Positions 1 to 8,818 of a stretch of DNA of 64,000 bases are shown one piece after another. The notes beneath the pieces were generated by a model. The model saw nothing but the letters and a program-made list of their open reading frames with translations. It ran no database searches and was not told the origin of the DNA. The position numbers and the translations under genes were made by a program. The DNA comes from Pseudomonas fluorescens (GTDB lineage Bacteria > Pseudomonadota > Gammaproteobacteria > Pseudomonadales > Pseudomonadaceae): positions 41,414 to 105,413 of the forward strand of contig NZ_CABVHQ010000014.1 in NCBI RefSeq assembly GCF_902497895.1. The letters run 5' to 3'. Each line of letters starts with the position of its first letter. Positions within the stretch are counted from its first letter, which is position 1.

Positions 1-178
1 GCTGGGGTTTCTCAGCGGTTTTGGTCTTGGCGGTCAGTTCGCTCCGGGACTGTTCCCAGGCGTCGGCACGTGCGGCATTCTGGGCAACGAATGCTGGCGA
101 CTCTTCAGCCATGGCGAACGGCGACAGAAACAAGGAAGACAAAACAAAAGCGCTGGCAATACCCATAGTGTTGGACAT
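1..178 (-). CDS. Exported protein of unknown function, N-terminal part only
   Basis: The ATG at 176-178 opens a minus-strand frame that stays open to the window edge, so only the first 59 residues are visible. Residues 1 to about 24 form a Sec signal peptide: a hydrophobic core (GIASAFVLSSLFLSPFAMA) ending in an A-M-A type cleavage site before EESPAF. The visible mature part is hydrophilic, with several Lys and Thr residues. The gene is transcribed away from the kinase gene at 470. I do not recognise the family from this fragment. Confidence 0.75.
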   Translation of the reverse strand, partial: MSNTMGIASAFVLSSLFLSPFAMAEESPAFVAQNAARADAWEQSRSELTAKTKTAEKPQ

Positions 179-300
179 CTTGAAAACCTTCTTGCAGAGC
201 AAGTGATATTTGGTGTGGCAAAAGTACCGGTCTTGGGCGTGGGGAAAAAGAGCGGATCGCTTAAAGGACTGTTGCGTAAAGGGCAATAGTTGCGACAGGC

Positions 301-433
301 CGTAGCAGCTGCCGAAGGCTGCGTTCGGCTGCGCAGCGGCCGTAAGATCAGGCACTGCGGTTTTACAGGTTAACCGTGGCGGCATGATTTACGACTGCTG
401 CGCAGCCGAACGCAGGCTTCGCCAGCTGCTACG
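301..433. repeat. REPIN of the CGTAGCAGCTGCCG family
   Basis: Two REP-type palindromes in inverted orientation (about 301-345 and 388-433) share a core reading GCAGCTGCCGAAGGCTGCG and its complement. They are separated by roughly 45 bases. The pair fills most of the 179-469 gap between the two minus-strand genes. The same family recurs at 29921, 32073 and 55181. Confidence 0.8.
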
Positions 434-469
434 GGGGAAGGTAAGCCTCCTCACCAGAAGTCCAACCGA

Positions 470-1831
470 CTACACCGGCAGATAAATCCCGAAGGTATTC
501 ATCCCGTCATCACTGCGCACAAACACATCGCCGCCATGCATCAAGGCAATGGCCTTGACGATTGCCAGGCCCAGCCCATGGTTGGCGCCGCTGTTGCTGC
601 GTGAGGCGTCGACCCGATAGAAGCGTTCGAACAACCGCGACAGGTGTTCGCGGGCAATGGCTTCGCCGGGGTTGGCAACGCCGATGGCGACCTGGTGTTC
701 TTGCATTTCAATCTGTACGCGAATGGTTTGCCCGGGCGCGGTGTGTTGCACGGCGTTGTTCAGCAGGTTGATCAGTGCCCGGCGCAGGTGGGCGATTTCG
801 ATCTGCACCTGGGCATCGCCGCTGACCTCGACCTTGACCTGAGCATCTTCGAGGATGAAGTCTAGGTAATCCAGGGTGGTCGCGACTTCATCGGCCAGTG
901 AAGTCGAGGTGAGGGCGGTGGCTTTGCTGCCCTGATCGGCGCTGGCCAGAAACAGCATGTCGTTGATGATCGAGCGCAGCCGCTCCAGCTCTTCGAGGTT
1001 CGATTGCAGGACTTCAAAGTAGTGTTCGGCCGAACGTCCGCGAGTCAGTGCAACCTGGGTCTGGCCGATCAGATTGGTCAGCGGCGAGCGCAGTTCGTGG
1101 GCCACGTCGGCGTTGAACGACTCCAGGCGCGAGTAGGCTTGTTCCACCCGTTCCAGGGTCGAATTGAAGGCGCTGACGAATTGGTTGAGCTCCGGTGGCA
1201 GCGGCGACAGTTGCAGGCGTCCGGAGAGTCGCGGGGGGGCCAGGCGTTGTGCCTCCTGGGACAGTTTGATCAGCGGTTTCAAACCGATCCGCGCCACCCA
1301 GTAACCCAGCGCCGAGGCCAGTAGCACGCCGATGATGGCCAGGCTGATCAGGGCGACCAGCAACTGATGCTGGGTCTGGAAGAAGGTTTCGGTATCGATG
1401 CCGATCATGAAGCGCAGCGGCGGACGCTGGTCCTTGGCCGGGAACTGGCTGACCAGTACTTTCAACGGGTAGGGCTGGTCTGGCAGTTGCAAGTCGCGCC
1501 TACCCAGCGGGCCTTCGGCAAAGGCACGAATCTGCGGGGTCGGGTTGCCATATTCATAGTCAGGATCGCCGCTGATGATCCAGAAGCGGATACGTTTGTC
1601 TTCTTCGCCGAGCAACTTGAGTTTGTTGTTGATCTTGACCCAGTGTTCCGGGGTGCCATAACGGCCAACCGTCGATTCCAGCACGCTGTAGCGCGCATCC
1701 AGTTCGGCTTCGGGCAGCAGGCCCAGGCCTTTGTCGACTTGTTGATACAGCGCCCAGCCAATCAGCAGGAACACCACTAGCGCCACCAGGGTGAACATAC
1801 CGCTCAGGCGCAGGGCAATCGAGTTACTCAC
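470..1831 (-). CDS. Heavy-metal-type sensor histidine kinase (CopS/CusS-like)
   Basis: Inner-membrane sensor kinase of 453 residues, paired with the regulator gene just upstream. TM1 lies at about residues 11-30, followed by a periplasmic sensor region of about 125 residues and TM2 at about 156-178. A HAMP segment, the H-box with phosphoacceptor His near residue 245 (DVAHELRSPL), and an HATPase domain with NNAVQH (N box) and GLGLAIV follow. The start is the GTG at 1829-1831, which overlaps the end of the regulator gene by 8 bases. Longer readings upstream only shadow the regulator in another frame. Membership of the CopS/CztS/CusS class is inferred from architecture and from the partner. The inducing signal cannot be read from sequence, and the gene's position at the end of an RND operon may mean drugs rather than metals. 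Confidence 0.88.
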   Translation of the reverse strand: MSNSIALRLSGMFTLVALVVFLLIGWALYQQVDKGLGLLPEAELDARYSVLESTVGRYGTPEHWVKINNKLKLLGEEDKRIRFWIISGDPDYEYGNPTPQIRAFAEGPLGRRDLQLPDQPYPLKVLVSQFPAKDQRPPLRFMIGIDTETFFQTQHQLLVALISLAIIGVLLASALGYWVARIGLKPLIKLSQEAQRLAPPRLSGRLQLSPLPPELNQFVSAFNSTLERVEQAYSRLESFNADVAHELRSPLTNLIGQTQVALTRGRSAEHYFEVLQSNLEELERLRSIINDMLFLASADQGSKATALTSTSLADEVATTLDYLDFILEDAQVKVEVSGDAQVQIEIAHLRRALINLLNNAVQHTAPGQTIRVQIEMQEHQVAIGVANPGEAIAREHLSRLFERFYRVDASRSNSGANHGLGLAIVKAIALMHGGDVFVRSDDGMNTFGIYLPV

Positions 1832-2498
1832 TGCGGCTCTCCAGCACATAACCCATGCCGCGAATGGTGTGCAGCAGTTTCTCTTCGAACGGCCCATCGA
1901 GCTTGGCCCGCAAGCGCTTGATCGCGACTTCGACGACATTCGCATCGCTGTCGAAATTGATGTCCCAGACCATTTCGGCAATGGCGGTTTTCGAGAGGAT
2001 TTCACCCTGACGCCGGGCCAGCACGCTGAGCAGCGAAAACTCCTTGGCGGTCAGGTCCAGGCGCGTGCCGCCGCGGGTGGCCTTGCGACTGATCAAATCT
2101 ATCCACAGGTCGGCGATGCTGATCTGCACCGGTTCATGACCGCCGCTGCGGCGGGTCAGCGCTTGCAGGCGCGCGACCAGTTCGAGAAAGGAAAAGGGTT
2201 TGCCCAGGTAATCGTCGGCACCGTCGCGCAGGCCCTTGATCCGGTCTTCCACCCGTTCGCGGGCAGTGAGCATGATCACCGGGGTTTGCTTGCGCGCGCG
2301 CAAGGCGCGCAGTACGCCAAAACCGTCGAGGCCGGGCAGCATCACATCCAGCACGATCACCGCGTAATCGCTTTCCAGCGCCAGGTGCAGACCTTCGACG
2401 CCATCCCGGGCCACGTCCACCGTATAGCCTTGTTCGGTCAAGCCGCGGTGCAGGTAGTCCGCGGTTTTTTCCTCGTCTTCGATGATCAGAACGCGCAT
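1824..2498 (-). CDS. OmpR-family response regulator (CopR/CusR-like)
   Basis: A 224-residue cytoplasmic regulator with an N-terminal receiver domain (acidic pocket E7/D8, phosphoacceptor D51 in VIVLDVMLPG, conserved KPF near residue 102). It has a C-terminal winged-helix DNA-binding domain (about 125-222). The sequence style matches the heavy-metal regulator group CopR/CztR/CusR. It starts 9 bases after the RND pump gene and overlaps the kinase gene, so pump and regulator are co-transcribed. A TGACA-N4-TGTCA palindrome upstream of the operon (6852-6869) resembles the CusR box and is the obvious candidate target, which would make the operon autoregulated. Family assignment is secure; the metal or drug specificity is not known. 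Confidence 0.92.
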   Translation of the reverse strand: MRVLIIEDEEKTADYLHRGLTEQGYTVDVARDGVEGLHLALESDYAVIVLDVMLPGLDGFGVLRALRARKQTPVIMLTARERVEDRIKGLRDGADDYLGKPFSFLELVARLQALTRRSGGHEPVQISIADLWIDLISRKATRGGTRLDLTAKEFSLLSVLARRQGEILSKTAIAEMVWDINFDSDANVVEVAIKRLRAKLDGPFEEKLLHTIRGMGYVLESRSE

Positions 2499-2507
2499 GA
2501 CCCCGCC

Positions 2508-5500
2508 TCAGTAAGTGGTCGCCAGCACCGGGGCTGGTTTGGGCCGATGGAAGAGCCGCTCAAGCCACAAGTATATGACCGGAGTGGTGAACAACGTCAG
2601 CGCCTGGCTCACCAGCAACCCGCCGACCACGGCGATCCCCAGCGGCTGGCGCAGCTCGGCGCCGGTGCCGTAGCCGAGCATCAATGGCAAGGCGCCGAGC
2701 AGCGCGGCGAGGGTGGTCATGATGATCGGCCGGAACCGGGTCAAACAGGCCTGGTAGATGGCTTCCTCCGGCGTCAGGCCGCCTTTGCGCTGGGCGTCGA
2801 GGGCGAAGTCGATCATCAGGATGCCGTTCTTCTTGACGATCCCGATCAGCAGCACCAGGCCGATCAAGGCCATGATCGAAAAGTCCTGACCGCAGATCCA
2901 CAGCATGATCAGGGCGCCAAGGCCGGCCGAGGGCAGGGTCGAAATGATCGTCAGGGGATGCACGAAACTCTCGTACAGCACACCCAGAATGATGTAGACC
3001 GCCACCAGCGCCGCGAGGATCAGCCAGGGTTGGCTGGCCAGGGAACTCTGGAACGCCTGGGCCGCGCCCTGGAAGGTGCCGATGATCGTGGCCGGCACGC
3101 CGATCTCGTTCTTCGCTTGGTTGAGCATGCTGACTGCATCGCCCAGGGCCACGCCCGGCGCGAGGTTGAACGACAGGTTGGCCGCAGGGAACATCCCGTC
3201 ATGGGCGATGGACAGCGGGCCGACCCTGGGGGGATCGACCCTGGCCAATGCCGACAATGGCACCATCTCGCCACTGAGGGGCGAACGCAGGTAGAAGTAA
3301 TTCAGACTTTCGGCCTTGCCGCGCTGTTTGGCGTCGAGTTCGAGGATCACGTTGTACTGGTTGGTCTCGGTCTGGAATTCGTTGACCTGGCGTTGGCCGA
3401 AGGCATCGTAGAGCGCCTCGTCGACATCGGTGGCGGTCAGGCCAAAACGCGCCGCGGCGCTGCGGTCGATGCTGATGTGGGTGATGCTGCCGCCCAGTTG
3501 CAGGTCGTTGGACATATCGCGGAACGCCGGGTTGGCCCGCAGTTTCTCGGTCAGACGCTGGGTCCAGGTGTGGAGGGTCGGTCCGTCGTTGCTTTTGAGC
3601 ACGTACTGGTACTGGCTGCGGCTCGGTCCGGAGCTGAGGTTGATGTCCTGCCCTGCGCGCAAATACAGGACGATGCCCGGCACCCTGGTCATTTGCGGCC
3701 GGATACGGTCGATAAACTCACTGGCCGAGACGTCCCGATCACTGCGGTTCTTCAAGGCAATCCAGAAACGCCCGTTGGCGATGGTCTGGTTGTTGCCGGA
3801 TACGCCAACCGAATGGGAGAAGGTCTGGACGGCAGGGTCGGCGCCGAGGATTTTCGCCAACTGCTTATGTTTTTCCACCATATCCGGGAAGGAAATATCG
3901 GCGGCTGCTTCTGTGGTGCCGAGCACGAAGCCGGTGTCCTGTATTGGAAAGAAGCCTTTGGGGATCGTCACGTAGCCGGCGATCGCCATGGCCAGGGTCA
4001 AGCCGAAAAGCCCGAGCATCAGCCGTTGGTGGGCGAGGGCGCGGCGCAGGCCTTTTTCGTAGAGCGCCAGCAAGCGCTCGCCGAAACCGTGGGTGTGGTG
4101 CGCCGGCCTGCGCATGAACAGCGCGGCCAGGGTTGGCGCCAGGGTTAGCGACACCACCACCGAAATCAGGATGGTCGAGGTCGCAGTCAGGGCGAATTCC
4201 TTGAACAGCCTGCCGACCACGCCGCCCATGAACAGCAAAGGGATAAACGCCGCCACCAGCGAAAAGCTGATGGAGACCACGGTGAAGCCGATCTCGCCGG
4301 CCCCCTTGATCGCGGCTTCGCGCATGCCGTCGCCGGCCTCGAGATGGCGATGGATGTTCTCGACCACGACTATCGCATCGTCGACCACAAACCCCACGGA
4401 AATCACGATCGCCACCAGGGTCAGGTTGTTCAGGCTGAAGCCCATCACATACATCAGGGCGAAACTGGCAATCAACGACACGCCGAGTACGCTGGCAACG
4501 ATCAGCGTCGCCGACAGCTGGCGCAGAAACAAAGCCATCACCGCGACCACTAGCAACACGGTGATCAGCAGGGTAATTTCCACTTCATGCAAGGAAGCGC
4601 GAATGGTTTTGGTCCGGTCCGAGAGCACAGTCACTTGCACCGAGGCTGGCAGCATCCCTTGCAGGCGCGGCAGTTCGGCCTGAATGCGGTCAACGGTCTC
4701 GACGATGTTGGCCCCGGGCTGCCGGAAGATCACCAGATTGAGCCCCGGCTGGTCATTGGACCAGGCTTGCACATAGGCATTCTCGGGGCCGGCGATTACC
4801 CGCGCGACATCCTTGAGCAGGACCGGCGCACCGTCCTTGTAGGAGACGATCAGTTGCCCGTATTCCTCGGGGTGGAACAGTTGATCGTTGGTCGACAGGG
4901 TGGAAATGCTCGACTGACCGTACAGCGCGCCCTTGGCCAGGTTCAGGCTGGCCTGCTGCAGGGCCACGCGGATGTCGGCCAGGGTCAGGCCGATGGCCGC
5001 CAGCTTGTCCGGCGAGGCCTGCACGCGAATGGCCGGGCGTTGCTGGCCGCTGATGTTGATCAGGCCGACTCCGTCGATCTGGCTGATCTGCCGTGCCAGC
5101 AAGGTTTCCACGTAGTCGCTGAGTTCGGTGCCTGGCATCTGCGTCGAGCTGATAGCAAGGATCAGCACCGGGCTGTCGGCCGGGTTGACCTTCCGCCAGG
5201 TGGGCAGGCTCGGCATATCATTGGGCAATTTGCCGGAGGCCGTGTTGATCGCCGCCTGGACTTCCTGGGCGGCGGTGTCGATGCTTTTGTCGAGGACAAA
5301 TTGCAGGACCAGGTTGGTCGAACCCAAGGCGCTGCTGGAGGTCATCTGGGACATGCCGGGAATGGCACTGAATTGCACCTCCAGCGGTGTGGCCACCGAG
5401 GACGCCATGGTTTCCGGGCTGGCGCCGGGCAGTTGGGCGTTGACCTGAATGGTCGGGAATTCCGCTTCCGGCAACGGTGCGATGGGCAGCTTCGGGAAGG

Positions 5501-5594
5501 CGATCGCCCCCAGGAGCACCAGGGCAAAGGTCAACAACAGCGTGGCGACCGGATGATCAATGCACCAGGCCGAAATCGAGCCATGGCCTTTCAT
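2508..5594 (-). CDS. RND-family efflux pump, inner-membrane permease (MdtB/MdtC type)
   Basis: The 1028-residue length fits HAE1-type RND drug exporters. There are an N-terminal TM helix (residues about 10-30), two large periplasmic loops, and TM blocks at about 330-530 and 850-1010. The block near residue 395 reads VGFVVDDAIVVVENIHRHLE, the proton-relay helix with paired Asp. It should exchange protons for substrates and act with the fusion protein encoded just upstream and an outer-membrane TolC-type channel. No channel gene lies in this operon, so one must be supplied in trans. Its start overlaps the fusion-protein gene by 4 bases. MdtBC/MuxBC systems normally carry two different permease genes; here there is one. 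Substrates cannot be predicted. Confidence 0.92.
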   Translation of the reverse strand: MKGHGSISAWCIDHPVATLLLTFALVLLGAIAFPKLPIAPLPEAEFPTIQVNAQLPGASPETMASSVATPLEVQFSAIPGMSQMTSSSALGSTNLVLQFVLDKSIDTAAQEVQAAINTASGKLPNDMPSLPTWRKVNPADSPVLILAISSTQMPGTELSDYVETLLARQISQIDGVGLINISGQQRPAIRVQASPDKLAAIGLTLADIRVALQQASLNLAKGALYGQSSISTLSTNDQLFHPEEYGQLIVSYKDGAPVLLKDVARVIAGPENAYVQAWSNDQPGLNLVIFRQPGANIVETVDRIQAELPRLQGMLPASVQVTVLSDRTKTIRASLHEVEITLLITVLLVVAVMALFLRQLSATLIVASVLGVSLIASFALMYVMGFSLNNLTLVAIVISVGFVVDDAIVVVENIHRHLEAGDGMREAAIKGAGEIGFTVVSISFSLVAAFIPLLFMGGVVGRLFKEFALTATSTILISVVVSLTLAPTLAALFMRRPAHHTHGFGERLLALYEKGLRRALAHQRLMLGLFGLTLAMAIAGYVTIPKGFFPIQDTGFVLGTTEAAADISFPDMVEKHKQLAKILGADPAVQTFSHSVGVSGNNQTIANGRFWIALKNRSDRDVSASEFIDRIRPQMTRVPGIVLYLRAGQDINLSSGPSRSQYQYVLKSNDGPTLHTWTQRLTEKLRANPAFRDMSNDLQLGGSITHISIDRSAAARFGLTATDVDEALYDAFGQRQVNEFQTETNQYNVILELDAKQRGKAESLNYFYLRSPLSGEMVPLSALARVDPPRVGPLSIAHDGMFPAANLSFNLAPGVALGDAVSMLNQAKNEIGVPATIIGTFQGAAQAFQSSLASQPWLILAALVAVYIILGVLYESFVHPLTIISTLPSAGLGALIMLWICGQDFSIMALIGLVLLIGIVKKNGILMIDFALDAQRKGGLTPEEAIYQACLTRFRPIIMTTLAALLGALPLMLGYGTGAELRQPLGIAVVGGLLVSQALTLFTTPVIYLWLERLFHRPKPAPVLATTY

Positions 5595-6760
5595 GGTTGC
5601 ACCTGCGTCTTCGCCGTTTCAATGACTTGCGGCGGCTCGCTGAGCACCTCGATCCTGGAACCTGCCTTGAGCCGCGACTGGCCGTCACTGACCAGCACAT
5701 CGCCAGGCTGCACACCGGTAATGATGTTCAGGTTGCTGTTCTGATAGACCATTCGCACTGGCACGATTTCGACGGTATTGGCGTTGACCCGGTAGACGAA
5801 ATGCTGGTCCAGGCCGCGTTGTACCACTGTCGGCGGTACCACGAGGGCGGCTTTGTCGAGAGCGGTCTGGATCTTGATGGTCACCAGTTGCCCCGGCCAG
5901 AGCTTTTGCCCCGGGTTGTTGAATTCGGCCTTGGCGCGAATGGTCCCGGTGTTGGTATTGATCTGGTTGTCGATCAGGGTCAGCTGCCCTTTACCCAGCA
6001 GGTCACCGGTTTCGCCATCGGTATCGGCGCCCATGTAGGCACTGACTTCGGCCTGGCGCGGAGCGCCGATCAGCCCTTGCAGGGTCGGCAGCATCTGTTG
6101 CGGCAGGGAGAACTCGACGGCGATCGGGTCGATCTGGATGACCGAGAACAGCCCTTGAGCGTCAGCCATGCGCAGGAAGTTGCCTTCATCAACGGAGCGA
6201 ATGCCGACCCGACCGGTCACCGGCGAGCGAATCTGTGTGTAGGAGAGTTGCACTTGCGCGGCGTCGATGGCGGCCTGATTGCCCTGGGCAGTGGCTTTCA
6301 ACTGATTGACCAGCGCCTGTTGCTGATCGTAGGTCTGCTTGGAAACGCCATCATCGACACTCAGCAGCTTGTAACGTTTGAGATTGACCTGTGCCACTTG
6401 CAGTTGCGCCTGGCTTTCGCCCAATTGCGCGCGGGCCTGATCGAGGCTGGCGCGGATCGAGCGATCGTCGAGGGTGGCCAGCAGATCACCGGCTTTCACC
6501 AGCTGACCTTCCTTGACCAATATTTTGGTGAGGATCCCGTCGATCTGCGGACGAATGATCACACTGTGCAGCGACAGCACCGAACCGATACCGCTGACAT
6601 AACGCGGCACGTCCTGCTCGCTGACTTTGACTACCCGCACTGGAATCGCGCTCGGTGCCGCCACTCTGGCCGTGGCGGGCTTGGTCAGGTACCAGCCGGC
6701 AATGGCGGCCAGGAGGATCAGCAAGCCTGCGATCACGATGTTTTTTTTCTGAATGCGCAT
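5591..6760 (-). CDS. RND efflux periplasmic adaptor (membrane fusion protein, MdtA/AcrA-like)
   Basis: A 389-residue adaptor that links the RND pump to an outer-membrane channel. It has an N-terminal membrane anchor (residues about 7-25), then a lipoyl half (IIRPQIDGILTKILVKEGQ), a coiled-coil hairpin (about 95-165), the second lipoyl half (IRSPVTGRVGIRSVDEGN), and beta-barrel and membrane-proximal domains. The ATG at 6758-6760 (MRIQKKN) puts Arg and Lys residues before the anchor as expected. An in-frame TTG seven codons upstream is less likely. First gene of the four-gene operon with pump, regulator and kinase. Confidence 0.9.
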   Translation of the reverse strand: MRIQKKNIVIAGLLILLAAIAGWYLTKPATARVAAPSAIPVRVVKVSEQDVPRYVSGIGSVLSLHSVIIRPQIDGILTKILVKEGQLVKAGDLLATLDDRSIRASLDQARAQLGESQAQLQVAQVNLKRYKLLSVDDGVSKQTYDQQQALVNQLKATAQGNQAAIDAAQVQLSYTQIRSPVTGRVGIRSVDEGNFLRMADAQGLFSVIQIDPIAVEFSLPQQMLPTLQGLIGAPRQAEVSAYMGADTDGETGDLLGKGQLTLIDNQINTNTGTIRAKAEFNNPGQKLWPGQLVTIKIQTALDKAALVVPPTVVQRGLDQHFVYRVNANTVEIVPVRMVYQNSNLNIITGVQPGDVLVSDGQSRLKAGSRIEVLSEPPQVIETAKTQVQP

Positions 6761-6851
6761 GCTGTCAGGACGCCAGAGCAAGTGATCAATGGATTGGCCA
6801 GTATCAATGACTACTTATAGCCCTCTGACCCGGTCAGCAAAATGACTGCTG

Positions 6852-6869
6852 ACTGACAGCGCTGTCAGT
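6852..6869. promoter_or_regulatory. Perfect 18-bp palindrome, candidate CusR/CopR-type operator
   Basis: ACTGACAGCGCTGTCAGT is a perfect palindrome 92 bases upstream of the adaptor start. It contains TGACA-N4-TGTCA, the arrangement of the CusR box upstream of the E. coli cus genes. The operon's own regulator is of the CopR/CusR class. Binding is inferred, not shown. Confidence 0.6.
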
Positions 6870-7033
6870 AAGGCTGGATCGCCGCTCAACGGTGCAGATT
6901 AAAGCGGCCGCAGAGAATTTTGCAACGGGCGACCGAAGGTGAGCGTGCGGGCACCAGCCGGGCAGGTATACTGCCGCCTTTCGCGGCCCGCCATCCTGGC
7001 CCGACTCTTATTTATGCATCACCCGGAGCTTTC

Positions 7034-7291
7034 ATGACTTCCCCTAAACAACCGTCTGCTGCTGACGTTCAGAGCGACGAACAGGCTGAGCTGCAAAACA
7101 GCGTCGACTCCAGCGCAGAGACCGAAGACAAGGCCGCTATCCCCGCGTTCAAGTTCCCGTTCAACCCGGGCGAACTGACCGCGGCGAAGAACGCCAACCA
7201 ACCGTGGTACAAAAACGGCGCCAAGAACGGTCACACCAAGACCCCGGGCGTAGCGCCTCCCGGCACCCGTCGCTCGATGGGCAAGCGCTGA
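7034..7291 (+). CDS. Small hydrophilic conserved-looking protein, function unknown
   Basis: An 85-residue frame starting at an ATG with a GGAGC ribosome binding site seven bases upstream. The protein is polar, has no membrane segment, and has an acidic first half rich in Ser/Asp/Glu. The second half is basic, with the stretches FKFPFNPGEL and GHTKTPGVAPPGTRRSMGKR. The terminal block looks like a conserved short motif. I do not recognise a named family. It stands alone between divergent or unrelated genes. Confidence 0.65.
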   Translation: MTSPKQPSAADVQSDEQAELQNSVDSSAETEDKAAIPAFKFPFNPGELTAAKNANQPWYKNGAKNGHTKTPGVAPPGTRRSMGKR

Positions 7292-7321
7292 TTCGCGCAG
7301 TTTTAGCTGACTTTCCCTTGC

Positions 7322-7343
7322 GGAGCAGTAATCAAGCTGCTCC
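7322..7343 (+). terminator. Weak hairpin after the small gene
   Basis: GGAGCAG and CTGCTCC form a 7-bp stem around an 8-base loop, 30 bases after the stop codon. No T run follows, so termination is uncertain. Confidence 0.3.
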
Positions 7344-7488
7344 ATTCCAGGCCTCGTCCTACGCCAAGCCCAGATTCTTCCTGTAGAGGGGAAGCGGAGA
7401 TTGGTTGAAAGTTCATTGCCCGTTCAACGTTGCTCATCCCGGAGGAGGTCGTTGCGGGTTCCATTGATCTTTCTGGAAGGACGCCACG

Positions 7489-8673
7489 ATGATGTCTGGA
7501 AAACCCCTGACGACGCTGCTTTTGTCCATGACCCTGGGTGGTCTGTGTTCGCTGGTTGTCGCAGATGAACGGAAATGGGCTGAAATCCTCTTCGGGGTCG
7601 AAGCCCTGGTACCACCGTTCGAAAGCCGCAATGCCCAAGGTGAGCTGGTCGGACTGAATATCGAGCTGGGCAACGCCCTGTGCGCCGAACTCGATGCCCG
7701 CTGTGTCTGGGTCGATCAGGATTATGCAACCAACATTGCAGCGCTCGAGGCCGGACGTTTCGACGCGATCATGCCGATGAGCGCGACGCCCCAACGCCGG
7801 CAGAAAATCGATTTCACCGAGAATCTCTACCCCCTCGGCAGCCGGCTGGTAACCCGCAAAAATATGGTTTTAATGCCTGATGGGCAACTGCTCAAGGGCA
7901 AGCGGGTCGGTGTCCTGGCCGGCACCAGCCGGGAAGCCTTTGCTCAGGCTCGGTGGGCTCCGGCCGGAGTACTCATTCAGAGTTTCAAACTCAATGACGA
8001 ACTGATCGACAGCCTGCTGACGGGCAAGATCGATGCAACTCTGCAAGACACCATCGAGATTTCCGCTGCCTTGCTCGATAGGCCTCAAGGCCATGACTTC
8101 GGTTTCTCCGGGCCAGTGATTATCGACGAGCTGCTGGGCAGTGGTGTGGCGATGGGGGTGCGCAAGACCGATCCTGATCTGCGCGATGCCTTGAACAAAG
8201 CGCTGGCGCAAGTTAAACAAAATGGCCAGTACGACTCCATTATCAAGCGCTATCTATCTGAGTCGTCCGCCTCTGCGACGGTTGAACCTGTTGCGGCAAA
8301 CTCATTGCAGTACAGCCCCGAGGGGAAAGGCCTGCCTTTTTCGCAAGCCGTGCGGCTGGGTTCGACGCTGTACCTATCCGGGGTGCTGGGCATCGGTACC
8401 AATGAGAAACTGGTGCCCGGGGGCATTCGCGCAGAAATGACCCAGGCCATGAACCTCTTGGGTAAGGCGCTTGAGCGCAACGGTTCTTCCTTTGCTCATG
8501 TGGCGAAATGCACGGTCATACTTGCCGATATTGGCGACTTTTCCGCGATGAATGCAGTGTATGTCAGGTATTTCCCTGAGGATCGCCTGCCTGTCCGTAC
8601 GACGTTCTCTGCCAGAAAATTGTTACTCGATGCCCGCGTCGAAGTGGAATGCCTGGCGGCCATCAAGTCCTGA
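7489..8673 (+). CDS. Periplasmic amino-acid-type binding protein fused to a RidA (YjgF/UK114) domain
   Basis: A 394-residue two-domain protein. Residues 1-25 are a Sec signal peptide (cleavage likely after LVVA). Residues about 27-258 are an SBP_bac_3 domain of the Lys/Arg/Orn-binding type: VEALVPPFES, LNIELGNALC, DYATNIAALEAGRFDAIMPM, IDFTENLY, and the terminal GQYDSIIKRYL. Residues about 270-394 are a RidA/YjgF domain: LYLSGVLGI, AMNLLGKALERNGSSFAHVAKCTVILADIGDF, YFPEDRLPVRTTF. R370 sits where the catalytic Arg105 of E. coli RidA lies. RidA normally destroys reactive enamines and imines in the cytoplasm, so an exported copy joined to a ligand-binding domain is odd. GGAAGGA lies seven bases before the ATG. 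No permease or ATPase gene is adjacent. The domain calls are firm; the joint function is unknown. Confidence 0.88.
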   Translation: MMSGKPLTTLLLSMTLGGLCSLVVADERKWAEILFGVEALVPPFESRNAQGELVGLNIELGNALCAELDARCVWVDQDYATNIAALEAGRFDAIMPMSATPQRRQKIDFTENLYPLGSRLVTRKNMVLMPDGQLLKGKRVGVLAGTSREAFAQARWAPAGVLIQSFKLNDELIDSLLTGKIDATLQDTIEISAALLDRPQGHDFGFSGPVIIDELLGSGVAMGVRKTDPDLRDALNKALAQVKQNGQYDSIIKRYLSESSASATVEPVAANSLQYSPEGKGLPFSQAVRLGSTLYLSGVLGIGTNEKLVPGGIRAEMTQAMNLLGKALERNGSSFAHVAKCTVILADIGDFSAMNAVYVRYFPEDRLPVRTTFSARKLLLDARVEVECLAAIKS

Positions 8674-8740
8674 ATTGGCCTGACGACACTGTCATCTGAC
8701 TTCGCCGCAAGCCCAAACCCACAAGTATTGCGCATGTCAC

Positions 8741-8780
8741 CTGTGGGAGCAGCGGTGCGGCGATCCGACTTGCCCGCGAA
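8741..8780. repeat. Single REP-like fragment (TGTGGGAGC family)
   Basis: CTGTGGGAGCAGCGGTGCGG followed by CGATCCGACTTGCCCGCGA resembles half of the TGTGGGAGCGGGCTTGCTCGCGA repeat at 14890. It lies in the convergent gap between the fusion gene and the YkgJ-like gene. Confidence 0.5.
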
Positions 8781-8818
8781 GAGACCCGTACAGCCAATGG
8801 AAATCTCGAGTTGGGTCT

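Noticed and set aside
1791..4148. A 785-residue open frame on the plus strand, antisense to the RND pump and regulator genes
   Set aside because: It mirrors the codon structure of the real minus-strand genes, is rich in Gln/His/Gly/Arg, has no domain features, and crosses gene boundaries. Long antisense frames are common in high-GC Pseudomonas DNA.
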